From Phycisphaerae bacterium (GTDB lineage Bacteria; Planctomycetota; Phycisphaerae; Phycisphaerales; Phycisphaeraceae): a stretch of 64,000 bases of DNA. Position numbers and translations under genes: made by a program. The DNA lies in NCBI GenBank assembly GCA_030432595.1, contig JAUIGU010000006.1, positions 1 through 64,000 on the forward strand. Direction: 5' to 3'. Shown piece after piece: positions 24,908 through 34,311 of the stretch. How positions within the stretch are numbered: the stretch's first letter is position 1; each line of letters starts with the position of its first letter. The notes beneath the pieces were generated by a model. It was not told the DNA's origin and did not search any database. It saw only the letters and a program-made list of their open reading frames with translations.

Positions 24908-25987
24908 ATGACGCCTTCTCTCGCCGCTGCCGCCGCCGTCCTCGCCCAGATTTGGCAGAGCAAACCGGTCATCTATCCGCTGATCGCGGTCGCCGCGTTG
25001 CTGGTGGCGGGCATCCTGTTCATCTTCGTCAAGTTCTTCAACCTCTGGATCCAGGCGACGACCTCGCAGGCCCCGGTGCCGTACTTCAAGCTCGTGGGCA
25101 TGTGGCTGCGGCGGGTGAACTCGCGCATCATCGTCCTGTCGCGCATCCAGGCCAAGAAGGCGGGCATGGACCTTTCCACCGACCGGCTCGAGGCGCACTA
25201 CCTGTCCGGCGGGCAGGTGCCACGCGTGATCAACGCGCTCATCGCCGCCGACCGCGCGAAGATCGCGCTGGACTGGGACACCGCGTGCGCGATCGACCTG
25301 GCGGGCCGCGACATCCTCGAAGCGGTCCGCACCTCCGTCGACCCCAAGGTCATCGACTGCCCGCACCCCAACACCTCCGGCGTGGACAAGCTCGACGCGG
25401 TCGCCAAGGACGGCATCCGGCTGCTGTGCAAAGCCCGCGTCACCGTCCGCGCCAACCTCGCCCGGCTGGTCGGCGGCGCGACCGAGGAAACCGTCATCGC
25501 CCGCGTCGGGCAGGCCATCGTCTCGGCGATCGGCTCGGCGCAGACCTACAAGGACGTGCTCGAAAACCCCGACGAGATCGCTCGCAAGGCGCTGGCGTCT
25601 GGGCTCGACGCCGGCACCGCGTTCGAGATCCTGTCGGTGGACATCGCCGACATCTCGGTGGCGGGCGTGGACCGCGAGGCGAACGTGGGCGCGAAGCTGC
25701 AGGCCGAACAGGCCGAGGCGGACAAGCGTCGGTATCAAGCCGAGGCCGAGCAGCGCCGCGCGATCGCGGTGGCGTTGGAGCAGGAGAACCGCGCGAAGAT
25801 CGAGGAGAACCGGGCCTTGGTCGTGCTCGCCGAGGCCGAGGTGCCCAAGGCGATGGCCGAAGCGTTCCGCAGCGGGAACATGGGGATCATGGACTACTAC
25901 CGGATGCGCAACGTGATGGCCGACACCGACATGCGGCAGAGCCTCTCGGAGCAGGACGGCAAAGCCGCGGACAACGGCGGGGCGTAA
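24908..25987 (+). CDS. floA: Flotillin-like protein FloA
   Basis: A 359-residue membrane scaffold of the FloA (UPF0365) family, which marks ordered membrane patches in bacteria. One membrane helix (about 17-42: [20 protein letters not shown]) is followed by a long SPFH-like region and an Ala/Glu-rich coiled coil (about 255-310: [22 protein letters not shown]). The family phrases [16 protein letters not shown] and [20 protein letters not shown] are present. Length is close to the usual 330. No strong ribosome site is seen before ATG 24908. The gene usually neighbours an NfeD-type protein; none is seen here. A secreted esterase gene follows 54 bases later. Confidence 0.92.
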   Translation: MTPSLAAAAAVLAQIWQSKPVIYPLIAVAALLVAGILFIFVKFFNLWIQATTSQAPVPYFKLVGMWLRRVNSRIIVLSRIQAKKAGMDLSTDRLEAHYLSGGQVPRVINALIAADRAKIALDWDTACAIDLAGRDILEAVRTSVDPKVIDCPHPNTSGVDKLDAVAKDGIRLLCKARVTVRANLARLVGGATEETVIARVGQAIVSAIGSAQTYKDVLENPDEIARKALASGLDAGTAFEILSVDIADISVAGVDREANVGAKLQAEQAEADKRRYQAEAEQRRAIAVALEQENRAKIEENRALVVLAEAEVPKAMAEAFRSGNMGIMDYYRMRNVMADTDMRQSLSEQDGKAADNGGA

Positions 25988-26041
25988 CGCCCGACACGCT
26001 CGACACCACGGCGTACGAGAACGAGGCAGTGTGAGGTGATC

Positions 26042-27340
26042 ATGAATCCGCAACGCGCCCGGCTTGGATCGCGGGCTGGGTATGGGTTGCCGCTGTCGTG
26101 TTTGTTGTGCCTTCTCGTGGCCTCGAACGGATTTTCGCAGGAAGTCGCGGAAGCCGCCGACCCACCGGACGCCGCCACCCTGGCCGAACGTGCCGCCGCG
26201 GCACAACGCGAAGTCCAACAGCACAAGGTCGGCCGATACGCTGTCGAGCTGCCGGGCATCCCCACGCAGGTCGTATTCGAAACGATGCGGCCCTACGGCG
26301 TCCGGCCCACGCCCGAGCAATTCAAGGAACAGCGCGAGGGCGACGGGTACACACGCGACCCGATGAACCCGGATGGTTCTTCCTGGCAGGTCCACTGCCC
26401 CGACAACTACACGCCCGACGAGGCGTTCGGCGTGCTGGTGTTCATCAACGCCGGCGACACCGGCCGCCTCGCGCCGCAGGCCGCCGCGCTGCTGGCGGAT
26501 TACAAACTCATCGGCGTCGGTGCCGACCGCGAGGGCAACCGGCACAACCCGGTGTACCGCCACGCCGCCGCGATCCACGCGCTGCAGATCGTGCGCGAGC
26601 GCTACCACGTCGACGAGGACCGTGTCTACGTCCACGGCATCTCGGGCGGCGGGCGCATGACCTCGCACGTGGCGATCATGAACGCGGACCTCTTCGACGG
26701 CGCGGTCTGCATCGTCGGCTGCAATCCTTACAAGAACATCCCGGCCGACAAAGGGCCGAACACGATGTACCGAGGGTTCTGGCGCGTGCCCGACCGCAAG
26801 CTGCTGCAGACCGCGCAGGAAGACAACCGCCTGGTCCTGCACACCGGCGAGCACGACGGCAATCGGCACAACACGCTGCAGGTTTACAAGGCCTACGAAC
26901 GCGACGGGTTTCGACATCTGCTGTATCTCGAAGAGCCGGGGCTCGGCCACGCGTTCGCGTCCGAGGCGTATATGCGGAAAGCCCTGGATTTCCTGGACGC
27001 GCCGCTCTACTTGGGGGCGGAGGACGCGTACACGCAGGCACAGGACGCGGAAAGCCGGGGCGAACTGGGCGCGGCCCGCACGCTCTACAGCCGCGCCGCG
27101 AAGTACGGCCGGGACGCGGCGTGGATCGACAACGCCAGCGCGAAGGCCGACGAACTTAATACCCGGTACGCGGCCGACCTCGAAGCGCTCGACACGTTGT
27201 TCGCCGACGCGGATCAGGGAGCGCTCGACCTGACGCGGGCGGTCAATGCGTTCCGCCGCGACTGGGGCCGCGACGACCCGGCGATCCCGGCGCTGCGCGA
27301 GCGCGTCAACGAGCGTAAGCAGGCGGAGCGTGATCCGTAG
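26042..27340 (+). CDS. Secreted alpha/beta-hydrolase (esterase-like)
   Basis: A 432-residue exported protein. A signal peptide (about 1-33, ending NGFSQ) is followed by an alpha/beta-hydrolase core of the polyhydroxyalkanoate-depolymerase/feruloyl-esterase type. The nucleophile motif is VHGISGGGRM (G-x-S-x-G-G); a probable catalytic His lies in EEPGLGHAFAS. The region CPDNYTPDEAFGVLVFINAG is the usual entry strand. The last 100 residues are helical and TPR-like (LYLGAEDAYTQAQDAES). The substrate is unknown. I chose ATG 26042 with GAGG five bases before; a GTG at 26036 adds two residues. Same strand as floA, 54 bases downstream, probably co-transcribed. Confidence 0.75.
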   Translation: MNPQRARLGSRAGYGLPLSCLLCLLVASNGFSQEVAEAADPPDAATLAERAAAAQREVQQHKVGRYAVELPGIPTQVVFETMRPYGVRPTPEQFKEQREGDGYTRDPMNPDGSSWQVHCPDNYTPDEAFGVLVFINAGDTGRLAPQAAALLADYKLIGVGADREGNRHNPVYRHAAAIHALQIVRERYHVDEDRVYVHGISGGGRMTSHVAIMNADLFDGAVCIVGCNPYKNIPADKGPNTMYRGFWRVPDRKLLQTAQEDNRLVLHTGEHDGNRHNTLQVYKAYERDGFRHLLYLEEPGLGHAFASEAYMRKALDFLDAPLYLGAEDAYTQAQDAESRGELGAARTLYSRAAKYGRDAAWIDNASAKADELNTRYAADLEALDTLFADADQGALDLTRAVNAFRRDWGRDDPAIPALRERVNERKQAERDP

Positions 27341-27407
27341 GCTTTGTGGGATCCAAGCTTCAAACCGTGCAGTTTATTCATATTGAGTGGTTGTTGACGG
27401 ACTCCGT

Positions 27408-28556
27408 TCACGCAAGATCGAGATACGAAGCGTCGGGCGGTGTTCCCGTGTTCAGCGTGCGTTGAAGCATCGGGCTGAACGCCCAGGTCGCGTCCGGCGG
27501 GATGTCCTGCAGGCCGAGTTGATCGAGCACCGCGGCGGCCAACGCGCCCAGGCCGGTTCCGGTTTGGGCGCTGATGCGGAGCGGGTGGTCGGGATGATTC
27601 GGTGGTTTGATGTTGTTCGCGTGATCCGGGGCTTCGCTTCGCTCAGCCCCCGGCTTGACGGAGTCGTTCTTCAAATTGCTTTGACCCTCGAGCAGGTCGG
27701 CCTTGTTCATCACCCAAAGGTCGGGCGCACGGTCCGCGTGGGTGAGATCAGGCCAAGGCTGATCGGGGTCGCGCAGGGCAATGAGGACGTCGGCGGCGTC
27801 GATGACGCGACGGGCGGCGGCGATGGCGCGCTGCTCAATGGGGTCGTCGCTGTCGCGCAGGCCCGGCGTGTCGAGCCAGCGGACGGCGACGGCGTCGCGC
27901 AGCGGGTCGCCGTGGGGTGGGGTGAGTTCGATGAGGCCGCCGACCCAGTCGCGGGTGGTCCCGGGCAGGTCGGCAACGAGCGCGACGTTGCGGCCGGCCA
28001 GGGCGTTGAGCAGCGTGGACTTGCCGGCGTTGGGCGGGCCGACGACGACGACGGTGGGTGGGGTGAGGAGGTGTTGGAGGGCGCGGTGGAACTGCAACGT
28101 GGCGCGGCGTAGCCCCGCAAGCGCTTGCGGGGCTTTGCTGAACTTTCGCCAGAGTTCGGGCTGTTGGGCGAGGCGGTCGATGGCGGCGGGGCTGGCGGCG
28201 GTGGCGATCGCGGCGAGGGCGTCGGCCTCGATCGGGCTGGTCGCTTCGGGGTAGAGCGCGGCGGGGTCGGGCGTGGTGGATTCCGCGGCGCCATGTTTGG
28301 CGAGCCATTGCGTGAGTTGTTGGACGATGCGCGGGCCGCCGTGGGACATGAGTTGCCAGGTGGGTTCGGCGACGCGGGCGAGCAGGCCCGTGTCGAGGCC
28401 GGCGAAGTCGACGAGGCGGAGCGTGCCGACGGGCATGCGTTCCGCGTCGGCGTGGAAGTTTTGCACGAGGTCGGTCGCGTCCGGGCCGTGCAGTTGCAGG
28501 ATCGCGACCGCGCCGGGGTTGGCGGGAGTGGTGACGGTGAAGGAACACGAAGGCAT
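27408..28556 (-). CDS. Shortened MnmE-like GTPase with repeat insertions
   Basis: A 382-residue relative of the tRNA-modifying GTPase MnmE. The GTPase motifs are complete: G1 GPPNAGKST (about 172-180), G2 GTTRD, G3 DTPG, G4 NKAD and G5 SAQTG. MnmE normally has about 450 residues, an N-terminal folate-binding domain and a final Cys-x-Gly-Lys motif required for tRNA modification. Here the N-terminal domain is short and the C-terminal motif is absent (it ends DASYLDLA), so the usual wobble-uridine chemistry is unlikely. Two palindromic repeats are read in frame: one just before the G domain (SKAPQALAGL) and one between G4 and G5 (GAERSEAPDH). It is convergent with the esterase gene. Confidence 0.8.
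   Translation of the reverse strand: MPSCSFTVTTPANPGAVAILQLHGPDATDLVQNFHADAERMPVGTLRLVDFAGLDTGLLARVAEPTWQLMSHGGPRIVQQLTQWLAKHGAAESTTPDPAALYPEATSPIEADALAAIATAASPAAIDRLAQQPELWRKFSKAPQALAGLRRATLQFHRALQHLLTPPTVVVVGPPNAGKSTLLNALAGRNVALVADLPGTTRDWVGGLIELTPPHGDPLRDAVAVRWLDTPGLRDSDDPIEQRAIAAARRVIDAADVLIALRDPDQPWPDLTHADRAPDLWVMNKADLLEGQSNLKNDSVKPGAERSEAPDHANNIKPPNHPDHPLRISAQTGTGLGALAAAVLDQLGLQDIPPDATWAFSPMLQRTLNTGTPPDASYLDLA
27626..27653. repeat. Palindromic repeat inside a GTPase gene, between G4 and G5
   Basis: CCGGGGCT (27626-27633) and AGCCCCCGG (27645-27653) pair around an 11-base loop. Read on the gene strand it gives GAERSEAPD, a peptide often seen where this type of repeat lies within planctomycete genes. 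It is in frame and does not break the gene. Confidence 0.7.
28111..28134. repeat. Perfect 24-base palindrome inside a GTPase gene
   Basis: AGCCCCGCAA (28111-28120), GCGC, TTGCGGGGCT (28125-28134) is identical to its own reverse complement. The same arms, with CCGC as spacer, occur between genes at 19030-19053. Here it is translated as part of SKAPQALAGL, just upstream of the G domain. Confidence 0.85.
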
Positions 28557-28563
28557 CGGGCGT

Positions 28564-29049
28564 TCACAGCCGCGGCGGCGCGGGCCGCATCGGTTGGCCG
28601 TTGGGGAAGTTGATCAGCAGCGCGGCCAGCGCCGCGGTGGCGATGCCGAAGCAGGCGAAGCGGTCGCCGACGAGTGTGCCCAAGGCGATGGCGGAGAGCC
28701 CCGCGATTACGAGCAGCACGAAGAGCACAAGGTTGCCCTTGAGGTAGGCCGAAGGAGTGACAGCGTCGCGTTGCCAGCCGGCTTTGTAGGTCTGCAGCCG
28801 GGTGTAGTAACCCACGCCCATCAACGCGATCAGCACCGCGAGCGCGATCACGCCGACGCGCACCCCGCCCAGCGCGACCGGCCCGGGGTCGGGGTGGCTA
28901 CGCGTGACGCCGACGGCGACCGCCGCGGCCGCCACCACGCCGAACGCCGACGCCGCCCAGACGACGCGCAGCTTCTGGATCGCCGCGGGCTTTGCGTCGG
29001 AGGGCACGTGATCTTGCGGTTCGGGGACCGGGGCGTCCGGCGGGTTCAT
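28564..29049 (-). CDS. Small four-helix membrane protein, unknown function
   Basis: A 161-residue integral membrane protein. About 25 mostly polar residues precede four hydrophobic helices (about 27-48, 62-82, 105-125 and 129-147), with a short basic loop (YYTRLQTYKAGWQRD) between the second and third. I recognise no family. The ATG at 29049 overlaps the stop of the pantothenate kinase gene by four bases (ATGA), so the two are coupled; the longer frame upstream is a shadow of that gene. It is seven bases from the GTPase gene downstream, so the three probably form one transcript. Confidence 0.7.
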   Translation of the reverse strand: MNPPDAPVPEPQDHVPSDAKPAAIQKLRVVWAASAFGVVAAAAVAVGVTRSHPDPGPVALGGVRVGVIALAVLIALMGVGYYTRLQTYKAGWQRDAVTPSAYLKGNLVLFVLLVIAGLSAIALGTLVGDRFACFGIATAALAALLINFPNGQPMRPAPPRL

Positions 29050-29843
29050 GCGTCGTCGTTGCCGTTGGCGTCTTTGAGTTGCTCGGCGGCGGCCTTCCAC
29101 GTCAGCGCGATGCCCATGAGCGTGAGGTCCGGGACCACGCGGTCGATGCGCTCGTCGTCCTTGAACAGCAGCGCCCCGTCGCCGCCGGTGACGACGACCA
29201 GGGGGAACGTGCCGGCCACCTCGGCGATCTGCTCGACCAGCTCGTGGACCAGGCCGCGCAGGCCGTGGAAGACGCCGGAGCGCATGGCCTGGGCGGTGTT
29301 GTGACCGATGACTTCGTCGGGCTTGTCGAACTCGACGTCGGGGAGCTGCGCGGTGCGCTGGTTGAGGGCGTCGAGCATGAGCTGGCCGCCGGGCGCGATG
29401 GCGCCGCCGTGGAAGGTGCCGGCCCCGTCGACGAAGTCCACGGTGATGGCGGTGCCGGCATCGACGACGACGCACGCCTGCTTGAGCACGTCGTAGGCGG
29501 CGGCGGCGTTGAGCAGGCGGTCCTCGCCGACGAGCGCCTCGGGGTCGAGCTGCCGGCCTACGGGCACGGGCAGGTCGCGCTCGACGCGGTGGACGGCGTG
29601 GTCGGTGAGCCTGGCGATCGCCTCGAAGACCTGGTCCGAGACGGTGGGGTTGACGGTCGAGGCGACGATGACCGCCTGGGCGTCGGCCTTGATGGGTTCG
29701 ATCGCGCGGGCGACGGCGTCGTCCACCTCGCCGGGCCGGGCGTTGTCGAGCGTGACGGTCTCGGTGAGCTTGCCGTCGACGAACACGCCCAGGCGGGTCC
29801 GGGTGTTGCCGATGCTCACGGCCAGCAGTCGTTGTTCGGGCAT
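29046..29843 (-). CDS. coaX: Type III pantothenate kinase
   Basis: A 265-residue ASKHA-fold kinase that phosphorylates pantothenate, the first step of coenzyme A synthesis. Phosphate-binding motif SIGNTRTRLGVF lies at about 10-21 and the CoaX signature GEDRLLNAAAAYD, VVVDAGTAITVDFVD and HGGAIAPG follow in order. In classical CoaX the first motif has Asp (DxGNT); here it reads S-I-G-N-T, so that residue differs and activity is slightly less certain. Length is typical. Start ATG 29843 with GGAGC upstream. It overlaps the downstream membrane protein gene. Confidence 0.88.
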   Translation of the reverse strand: MPEQRLLAVSIGNTRTRLGVFVDGKLTETVTLDNARPGEVDDAVARAIEPIKADAQAVIVASTVNPTVSDQVFEAIARLTDHAVHRVERDLPVPVGRQLDPEALVGEDRLLNAAAAYDVLKQACVVVDAGTAITVDFVDGAGTFHGGAIAPGGQLMLDALNQRTAQLPDVEFDKPDEVIGHNTAQAMRSGVFHGLRGLVHELVEQIAEVAGTFPLVVVTGGDGALLFKDDERIDRVVPDLTLMGIALTWKAAAEQLKDANGNDDA

Positions 29844-30120
29844 GCGGGGCGCTCCGTCAAGACTAAAACGGGGGCTCACTTTACCCCGCTTGCCGGAACG
29901 ATGCGGAAGACGTTGCCCAGTTTGCCTGACCCGGAAGGATTCGCGCGCCGCGATGACATCGCAAGAATTCTCGATGAACTTCGGGTGGCCGCGAGCGACG
30001 GCGGTGGCATGCTGTGGTGTCGCGGGTTTGCCCGCTGATCCAGCTCCGCCCCACCCTTGCACGCCGACCGGTCTTACGGGATCGGTCGGTGTTTTTCGAT
30101 GGCTCGCGTATGCTTCAGGC
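29844..30120. other. Divergent intergenic region, coaX and esterase
   Basis: 277 bases between the minus-strand pantothenate kinase and a plus-strand esterase. No gene, repeat or clear promoter pair was found; both promoters must lie here. Confidence 0.4.
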
Positions 30121-31473
30121 ATGCGGGCGAGGCGAACGATTGCGTGGGCGGTGTGGGTCGTGGTCGCGCTGGTGCCTTTGGCCCGTGCGGGCGCGCCGGC
30201 CTATCCGAGCTTCGGTGCCTTCCTGGACACGATGACCGGGCTGGGCGACATCGCCGACCCGGCGCAGCGCACCGCGGCGGTGGACACTTTCTGGACTGAA
30301 CTCGTCGCGGCGCAACAGGTGCCTTACACGCAGGGCAACCAGGCGGCGCTGCTGTACCGCGGGCCGGCCGGCAGCGTCGCGTTCGCCGGCGACTTCAACG
30401 GCTGGAACCCCAACCAGAGCCCCGGCACCCAAGTACCCGGCACCGACCTGTGGTACCGCGCCGGGCCGCTGCCAACCGATGCCCGCGTGGACTACAAGAT
30501 CGTCCGCGACGGCAGTTGGATCCTCGACCCGGTGAATCCGTTGCAGCAGTGGTCGGGCTTCGGGCCCAACTCCGAGCTGCGCATGCCGGCATACGTTTTC
30601 CCGACCGAGACCGTGCGCGACCCGTCGACGCCGCGCGGGCAGCTTTCGGGCAACGTGCGACTGACCAGCACCGTGCTCAACACCGACGTGAACGTGCGCA
30701 TCTACACGCCCCACGGCTATACACCGATCGACGAACTCCCGGTGGTGTATTTCACCGACGGCCACGAATACCTCGACGACCGCCTGGGCGCGGCGGTGAC
30801 GGTGCTGGACAACATCATCGCCGCGCAAGACCTGCGGCCGACGATCGCGGTATTCATCGACCCGCGCGACCCGAACACGAACGCGAACCGGCGGACGGAC
30901 CAACTCGGCGGGAGCGGCAAGGCGGCGTTCGCGGACTTCATCGCCGACGAACTCGTGCCCTACGTCGACGGAAACTACGGCACGGCCGAGAGCGCGGACG
31001 ACCGCGTGATTCTGGGCACGTCGCTGGGCGGGCTGTTCTCGGCGTTCATGGGGGCGCGGCACCCGGACGTGATCGCCAACCTCGTGATCCAGTCGCCGGC
31101 GTTCTGGTTCGACTCTTCGATCTACAGCGCTTACCAGAACAACCCGACGCTGGCGGACGCGCTGCGCATCCACATGCACACCGGCACCATCAATGACGAC
31201 GGCGGGGCTACGAACATGGCCGGCATCCTCAACGCCAACGGATACGACTACCACTTCGAGACGATCAGCCAGGGCCACTCCTGGGGCCACTGGAAGGGGC
31301 AGATCGACGATGCGCTGATCGACCTGATCGGCGGCGCACCGATCCCGGAACCGTCGATGGTTGCCGTGCTGTTCACGCTGTGCGCCACGGCTCGCGGACG
31401 CCGCTGCCGGCTTCGAGCTTCGACCAGCACGCCTCAAGCAGCGAGTCCAAACCCTGCTTCGTCGCGCTGCTGA
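30121..31473 (+). CDS. Secreted esterase with glycogen-binding-like domain and PEP-CTERM tail
   Basis: A 450-residue exported enzyme. After a signal peptide (about 1-23, ending LARAG), a CBM48-like Ig domain is suggested by VAFAGDFNGWNP. It leads into a putative esterase domain of the Fes/esterase-D type with nucleophile motif GTSLGGLFSA and probable catalytic His in SQGHSWGHW. Fes-like relatives hydrolyse siderophore or sugar esters; the substrate here is unknown. IPEP, a hydrophobic stretch and RGRRCR form a PEP-CTERM tail, but the frame then runs another 20 or so residues (to SSRC) antisense into obg. The two genes overlap tail to tail by 101 bases, which is odd. Start ATG 30121. Confidence 0.85.
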   Translation: MRARRTIAWAVWVVVALVPLARAGAPAYPSFGAFLDTMTGLGDIADPAQRTAAVDTFWTELVAAQQVPYTQGNQAALLYRGPAGSVAFAGDFNGWNPNQSPGTQVPGTDLWYRAGPLPTDARVDYKIVRDGSWILDPVNPLQQWSGFGPNSELRMPAYVFPTETVRDPSTPRGQLSGNVRLTSTVLNTDVNVRIYTPHGYTPIDELPVVYFTDGHEYLDDRLGAAVTVLDNIIAAQDLRPTIAVFIDPRDPNTNANRRTDQLGGSGKAAFADFIADELVPYVDGNYGTAESADDRVILGTSLGGLFSAFMGARHPDVIANLVIQSPAFWFDSSIYSAYQNNPTLADALRIHMHTGTINDDGGATNMAGILNANGYDYHFETISQGHSWGHWKGQIDDALIDLIGGAPIPEPSMVAVLFTLCATARGRRCRLRASTSTPQAASPNPASSRC

Positions 31474-32404
31474 TCGGCAGCACCTCGACGCCCAGCGCGT
31501 CCCGCACCATCTCCACGGCCGCGGCGACGTCTTCGTCGGTGCCGAGCAGGTCGGTCTTGGACAACGCGACGACTTCGGGCTTCTCAGCCAGCGCGGGCGA
31601 GTAGTCTTCGAGTTCTTTGCGCAGCGCGCGGTAGTTGGCGACCGGGTCCGAGCCGTCGGCGGGTTCGACTTCGAGCAGGTGGACCAGCACGGCCGTGCGC
31701 TCGACGTGCCGCAAGAAGCGATGACCTAACCCCGCCCCGCTCGCCGCTCCCTCGATCAGGCCCGGGATGTCGCAGATCACGAGACGCCGGCCTTGACCTA
31801 AATCCGCCACGCCCGGCTGGGGGATCAGCGTCGTGAACGGGTAGTCCGCGATCTTCGGCCGCGCGGCGCTGACGGCAGACAGGAACGTCGACTTGCCCGC
31901 GTTGGGTTTGCCCAGCAGCCCGACGTCCGCGACGAGCTTCAACTCCAGCCGCAGCGACAACTCCACGCCCGGCTCGCCCTGCGTCGCCTCGCGCGGCGTC
32001 TGGTGCACCGCGGTCTTGAAGTGCTCGTTGCCGAAACCGCCCTTCCCGCCCTCGGCGATCACCACACGCCGGCCCGGCTTGTCCAGGTCGACCAGCAGCT
32101 CGCCGGTCTCGTCGTCGAACACCTGCGTGCCCGGCGGGAGCAGGATCTCCAGGTCGTCGGCCTTGGCGCCGTACTGCTGCTTGCCGCGCCCGGGCTCGCC
32201 GTGGTCGGCCTGCCAGTGGTGCCGACCTGCAAAGTCCAGGAGTGTCTCGACGTTAGGGTCGGCGACGAGGATCACGGAGCCGCCGTCGCCGCCGTTGCCG
32301 CCGTCGGGCCCACCCTTGGGGATGTACTTCTGCCGCCGGAAGGAGACGCAGCCGTCGCCGCCCTTGCCGGAGCGCACTTCGATCTGGGCGGAATCCAGGA
32401 ACAT
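31373..32404 (-). CDS. obgE: Obg family GTPase
   Basis: A 343-residue ribosome-associated GTPase needed for 50S maturation. The glycine-rich Obg domain is evident (GKGGDGCVSFRR, GGPDGGNGGDGGSV, about 13-43), followed by the G domain: G1 GLLGKPNAGKST (162-173), the switch region ADYPFTTLIPQPGV, G3 DIPG, and the KTD (SKTDLL) and SSAT motifs. No C-terminal extra domain is present beyond the G domain, as in the shorter members. Start ATG 32404. Its last codons overlap the PEP-CTERM tail of the plus-strand esterase gene. L27 (rpmA), commonly next to obg, lies 1.5 kb upstream with a secretin-like gene between. Confidence 0.95.
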   Translation of the reverse strand: MFLDSAQIEVRSGKGGDGCVSFRRQKYIPKGGPDGGNGGDGGSVILVADPNVETLLDFAGRHHWQADHGEPGRGKQQYGAKADDLEILLPPGTQVFDDETGELLVDLDKPGRRVVIAEGGKGGFGNEHFKTAVHQTPREATQGEPGVELSLRLELKLVADVGLLGKPNAGKSTFLSAVSAARPKIADYPFTTLIPQPGVADLGQGRRLVICDIPGLIEGAASGAGLGHRFLRHVERTAVLVHLLEVEPADGSDPVANYRALRKELEDYSPALAEKPEVVALSKTDLLGTDEDVAAAVEMVRDALGVEVLPISSATKQGLDSLLEACWSKLEAGSGVREPWRTA

Positions 32405-32523
32405 GCGTCCAGCGTACCCGACCCGAGCAGACGTCGATGATCAACGCTCGGTTGGTCGCCCGTTAGAATCGCTCGCAAGCCGGTCGGCAGTTTCGCCGTC
32501 TATGTCTCTATCCGGAGTCCGTC

Positions 32524-33846
32524 ATGATTGTGGCCACTCGAAGCGTGCGCGGGGGGTTTGTGTTGTTGGCTGTTTTGGCTTTGCTGGCCGTGTGGCCGAC
32601 GTCGATTGCGTTGGCGCAGGCTTCGGACGCGGTCAAGGCGGCGCTAAAGAAAACGCTGGACGTCGAGCTGGTCGAGACGCCATTCCCGCGCGCGGTTGAG
32701 TTTCTCGAGCGGCAGATCGGCGTGCCGGTCGTGATCGACCCGGCGCTGGCGGGTTTGGAGGCGCAGCCGGTCTCGCTTCAGGCGGCGGGGATGAGCGGGG
32801 AGGACGCGTTGACGTGGGTCTGCCGCTCGGTCGAGGCGGACTGGGACGTGCGCGACGGCGTGGTGCTGGTGACCACGCCGCGCAAGGCGATCGCGCCGTA
32901 CGTGTCGGCGCGGGTGTTCGACGTGCGGATGATCACCGCGCCGGTGCAGGACTTCGACGCCGCGCCGATCGGGCTGCGTCCCGTGTTCGGCCGCGGCTCG
33001 GGGTCGGGCGGCGGCGGGGGCGGCGTGGCCATTTTTGGCGACACGGAGGAGGACGACGACCGAGCAACGGTCGACCTGGTCGGCATCACGGACGGGTTGG
33101 CGCAACTGCTGATCGAGAGCCTGCCCGCGGGCCGGTGGGAAGAGCTGGACGGCGCGGTGGGGATCACCGCCGACGCGGGCTTGCTCACGGTGCGTCACAC
33201 GAAGGCAATTCAGCAAGAGGTCGAGGAACTGCTCGGGGCGTACGAGGCCGCACACGGGCGAACGGTGGAGATCGAACTGCTGGCGGCGCAGGTGCCACAC
33301 GCGCTGCTGAACGAGAAGCTGGACGCGCTGGAAGCCGGCACCGTGCTCGACGCCGAGCAGACCGACGCGCTGGCCGAGTGGCTCGCCGGGCAGAACGCGT
33401 CGCCGAACCTCGAACTGCTCGGCGCGTCGCGGGCGGCGTGCCTGAACGGCCAACGGATCGCGTTGACCGCGGGGCTGGAACGCGTCGTCGTTCAGGACAT
33501 CGAACCGGTGCCCGACGCGAACGGGTCGGACGTCACGCTGAACGTGGTGGCGTCCGGGCTGCAGGCCGTGGTGCGGCCGATGGTCGGCGCGGACGGCGAA
33601 TCGATCCTGCTGTCGGTGGTGCTGGACGTGGTGACGCCGCAGGACGGAGACGCACTCGACCTCAACATCGTCGGTGAAGCGAACGCGGCAACCCAGACCG
33701 TGCCCCTGCCCCAGGCAGGCGTGCTCCGCCAGCGCTGCACGGTCCGGTTGCCCAGCGGCGGTGCGGTGCTGCTGAGCGGGATCACGGCCGAGAACACCGA
33801 CGCGGTCGCCGTCGTGGTGCGCGTGCGCTCCGCGAAGAGCCGGTGA
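32524..33846 (+). CDS. Short secretin-like protein, paralogue of the downstream secretin
   Basis: A 440-residue exported protein. A signal peptide (about 1-32, ending IALAQ) is followed by an N-type secretin domain ([31 protein letters not shown]). It shares with the large secretin at 35645-38944 a glycine-rich stretch followed by [10 protein letters not shown], and then NGQRIAL..., [13 protein letters not shown] and [13 protein letters not shown], which align with the pore domain there. It stops before the LPxLNRLF segment that ends secretins, so the pore domain is incomplete. It may be an accessory subunit, or a decaying duplicate. The gene is divergent from obg with 119 bases between. Confidence 0.78.
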   Translation: MIVATRSVRGGFVLLAVLALLAVWPTSIALAQASDAVKAALKKTLDVELVETPFPRAVEFLERQIGVPVVIDPALAGLEAQPVSLQAAGMSGEDALTWVCRSVEADWDVRDGVVLVTTPRKAIAPYVSARVFDVRMITAPVQDFDAAPIGLRPVFGRGSGSGGGGGGVAIFGDTEEDDDRATVDLVGITDGLAQLLIESLPAGRWEELDGAVGITADAGLLTVRHTKAIQQEVEELLGAYEAAHGRTVEIELLAAQVPHALLNEKLDALEAGTVLDAEQTDALAEWLAGQNASPNLELLGASRAACLNGQRIALTAGLERVVVQDIEPVPDANGSDVTLNVVASGLQAVVRPMVGADGESILLSVVLDVVTPQDGDALDLNIVGEANAATQTVPLPQAGVLRQRCTVRLPSGGAVLLSGITAENTDAVAVVVRVRSAKSR

Positions 33847-33869
33847 AGGCCGAGCCCAAAACCCAAGAC

Positions 33870-33903
33870 TAAAAAACACAGCCCGCGGCGTGTGCCGCGG
33901 GCT
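33870..33903 (-). terminator. Rho-independent terminator after rpmA
   Basis: AGCCCGCGGC (33880-33889) and GCCGCGGGCT (33894-33903) form a perfect 10-base-pair stem with a GTGT loop. On the minus strand a run of six T follows (33871-33876). It lies 31 bases past the rpmA stop and also serves as a possible terminator for the convergent secretin-like gene. Confidence 0.9.
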
Positions 33904-33934
33904 GGTCTTGTTGGTTCGACTTATTCGGTTTGGC

Positions 33935-34177
33935 TCAGGCGCTTTCGCGCACGTGGACCTTGCGGCCCTGGAACTCGACGGTGCCGGCGGCGGTGGCGAA
34001 GAGCGTGTCGTCCTTGCCCTGGCCGACGTTGAAGCCGGGCTTGAACTTGGTGCCGCACTGGCGGACGATGATCGAGCCGGCCTTGGCGGTCTGACCGCCG
34101 TAGAGCTTGATGCCGCGGTACTGCGGGTTAGAGTCGCGGCCGTTCTTGGTGGAGCCTTGGCCTTTTTTGTGTGCCAT
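33935..34177 (-). CDS. rpmA: 50S ribosomal protein L27
   Basis: An 80-residue protein with the L27 sequence: [20 protein letters not shown] near the start, [15 protein letters not shown] in the middle and the final basic region. L27 reaches the peptidyl-transferase centre with its N-terminal tail. No cleavable leader precedes it, unlike in firmicutes. Length is normal. L21 (rplU), its usual partner, is not next to it; the upstream neighbour is an epimerase gene. A good terminator follows, so it forms a single-gene unit. Confidence 0.97.
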   Translation of the reverse strand: MAHKKGQGSTKNGRDSNPQYRGIKLYGGQTAKAGSIIVRQCGTKFKPGFNVGQGKDDTLFATAAGTVEFQGRKVHVRESA

Positions 34178-34311
34178 GGTGGGTCGCCTTGGTGTGCTTT
34201 TGGGGTTGAAAAGGGTGCGGCGGGCGTTGCCCGCGGCGAGCCGAGCAGTTTAGCAAGGGGGATGGCGGGCGACAACCAGCTGGGGGTCGCCATTTCGCGG
34301 CCGATTCACCC

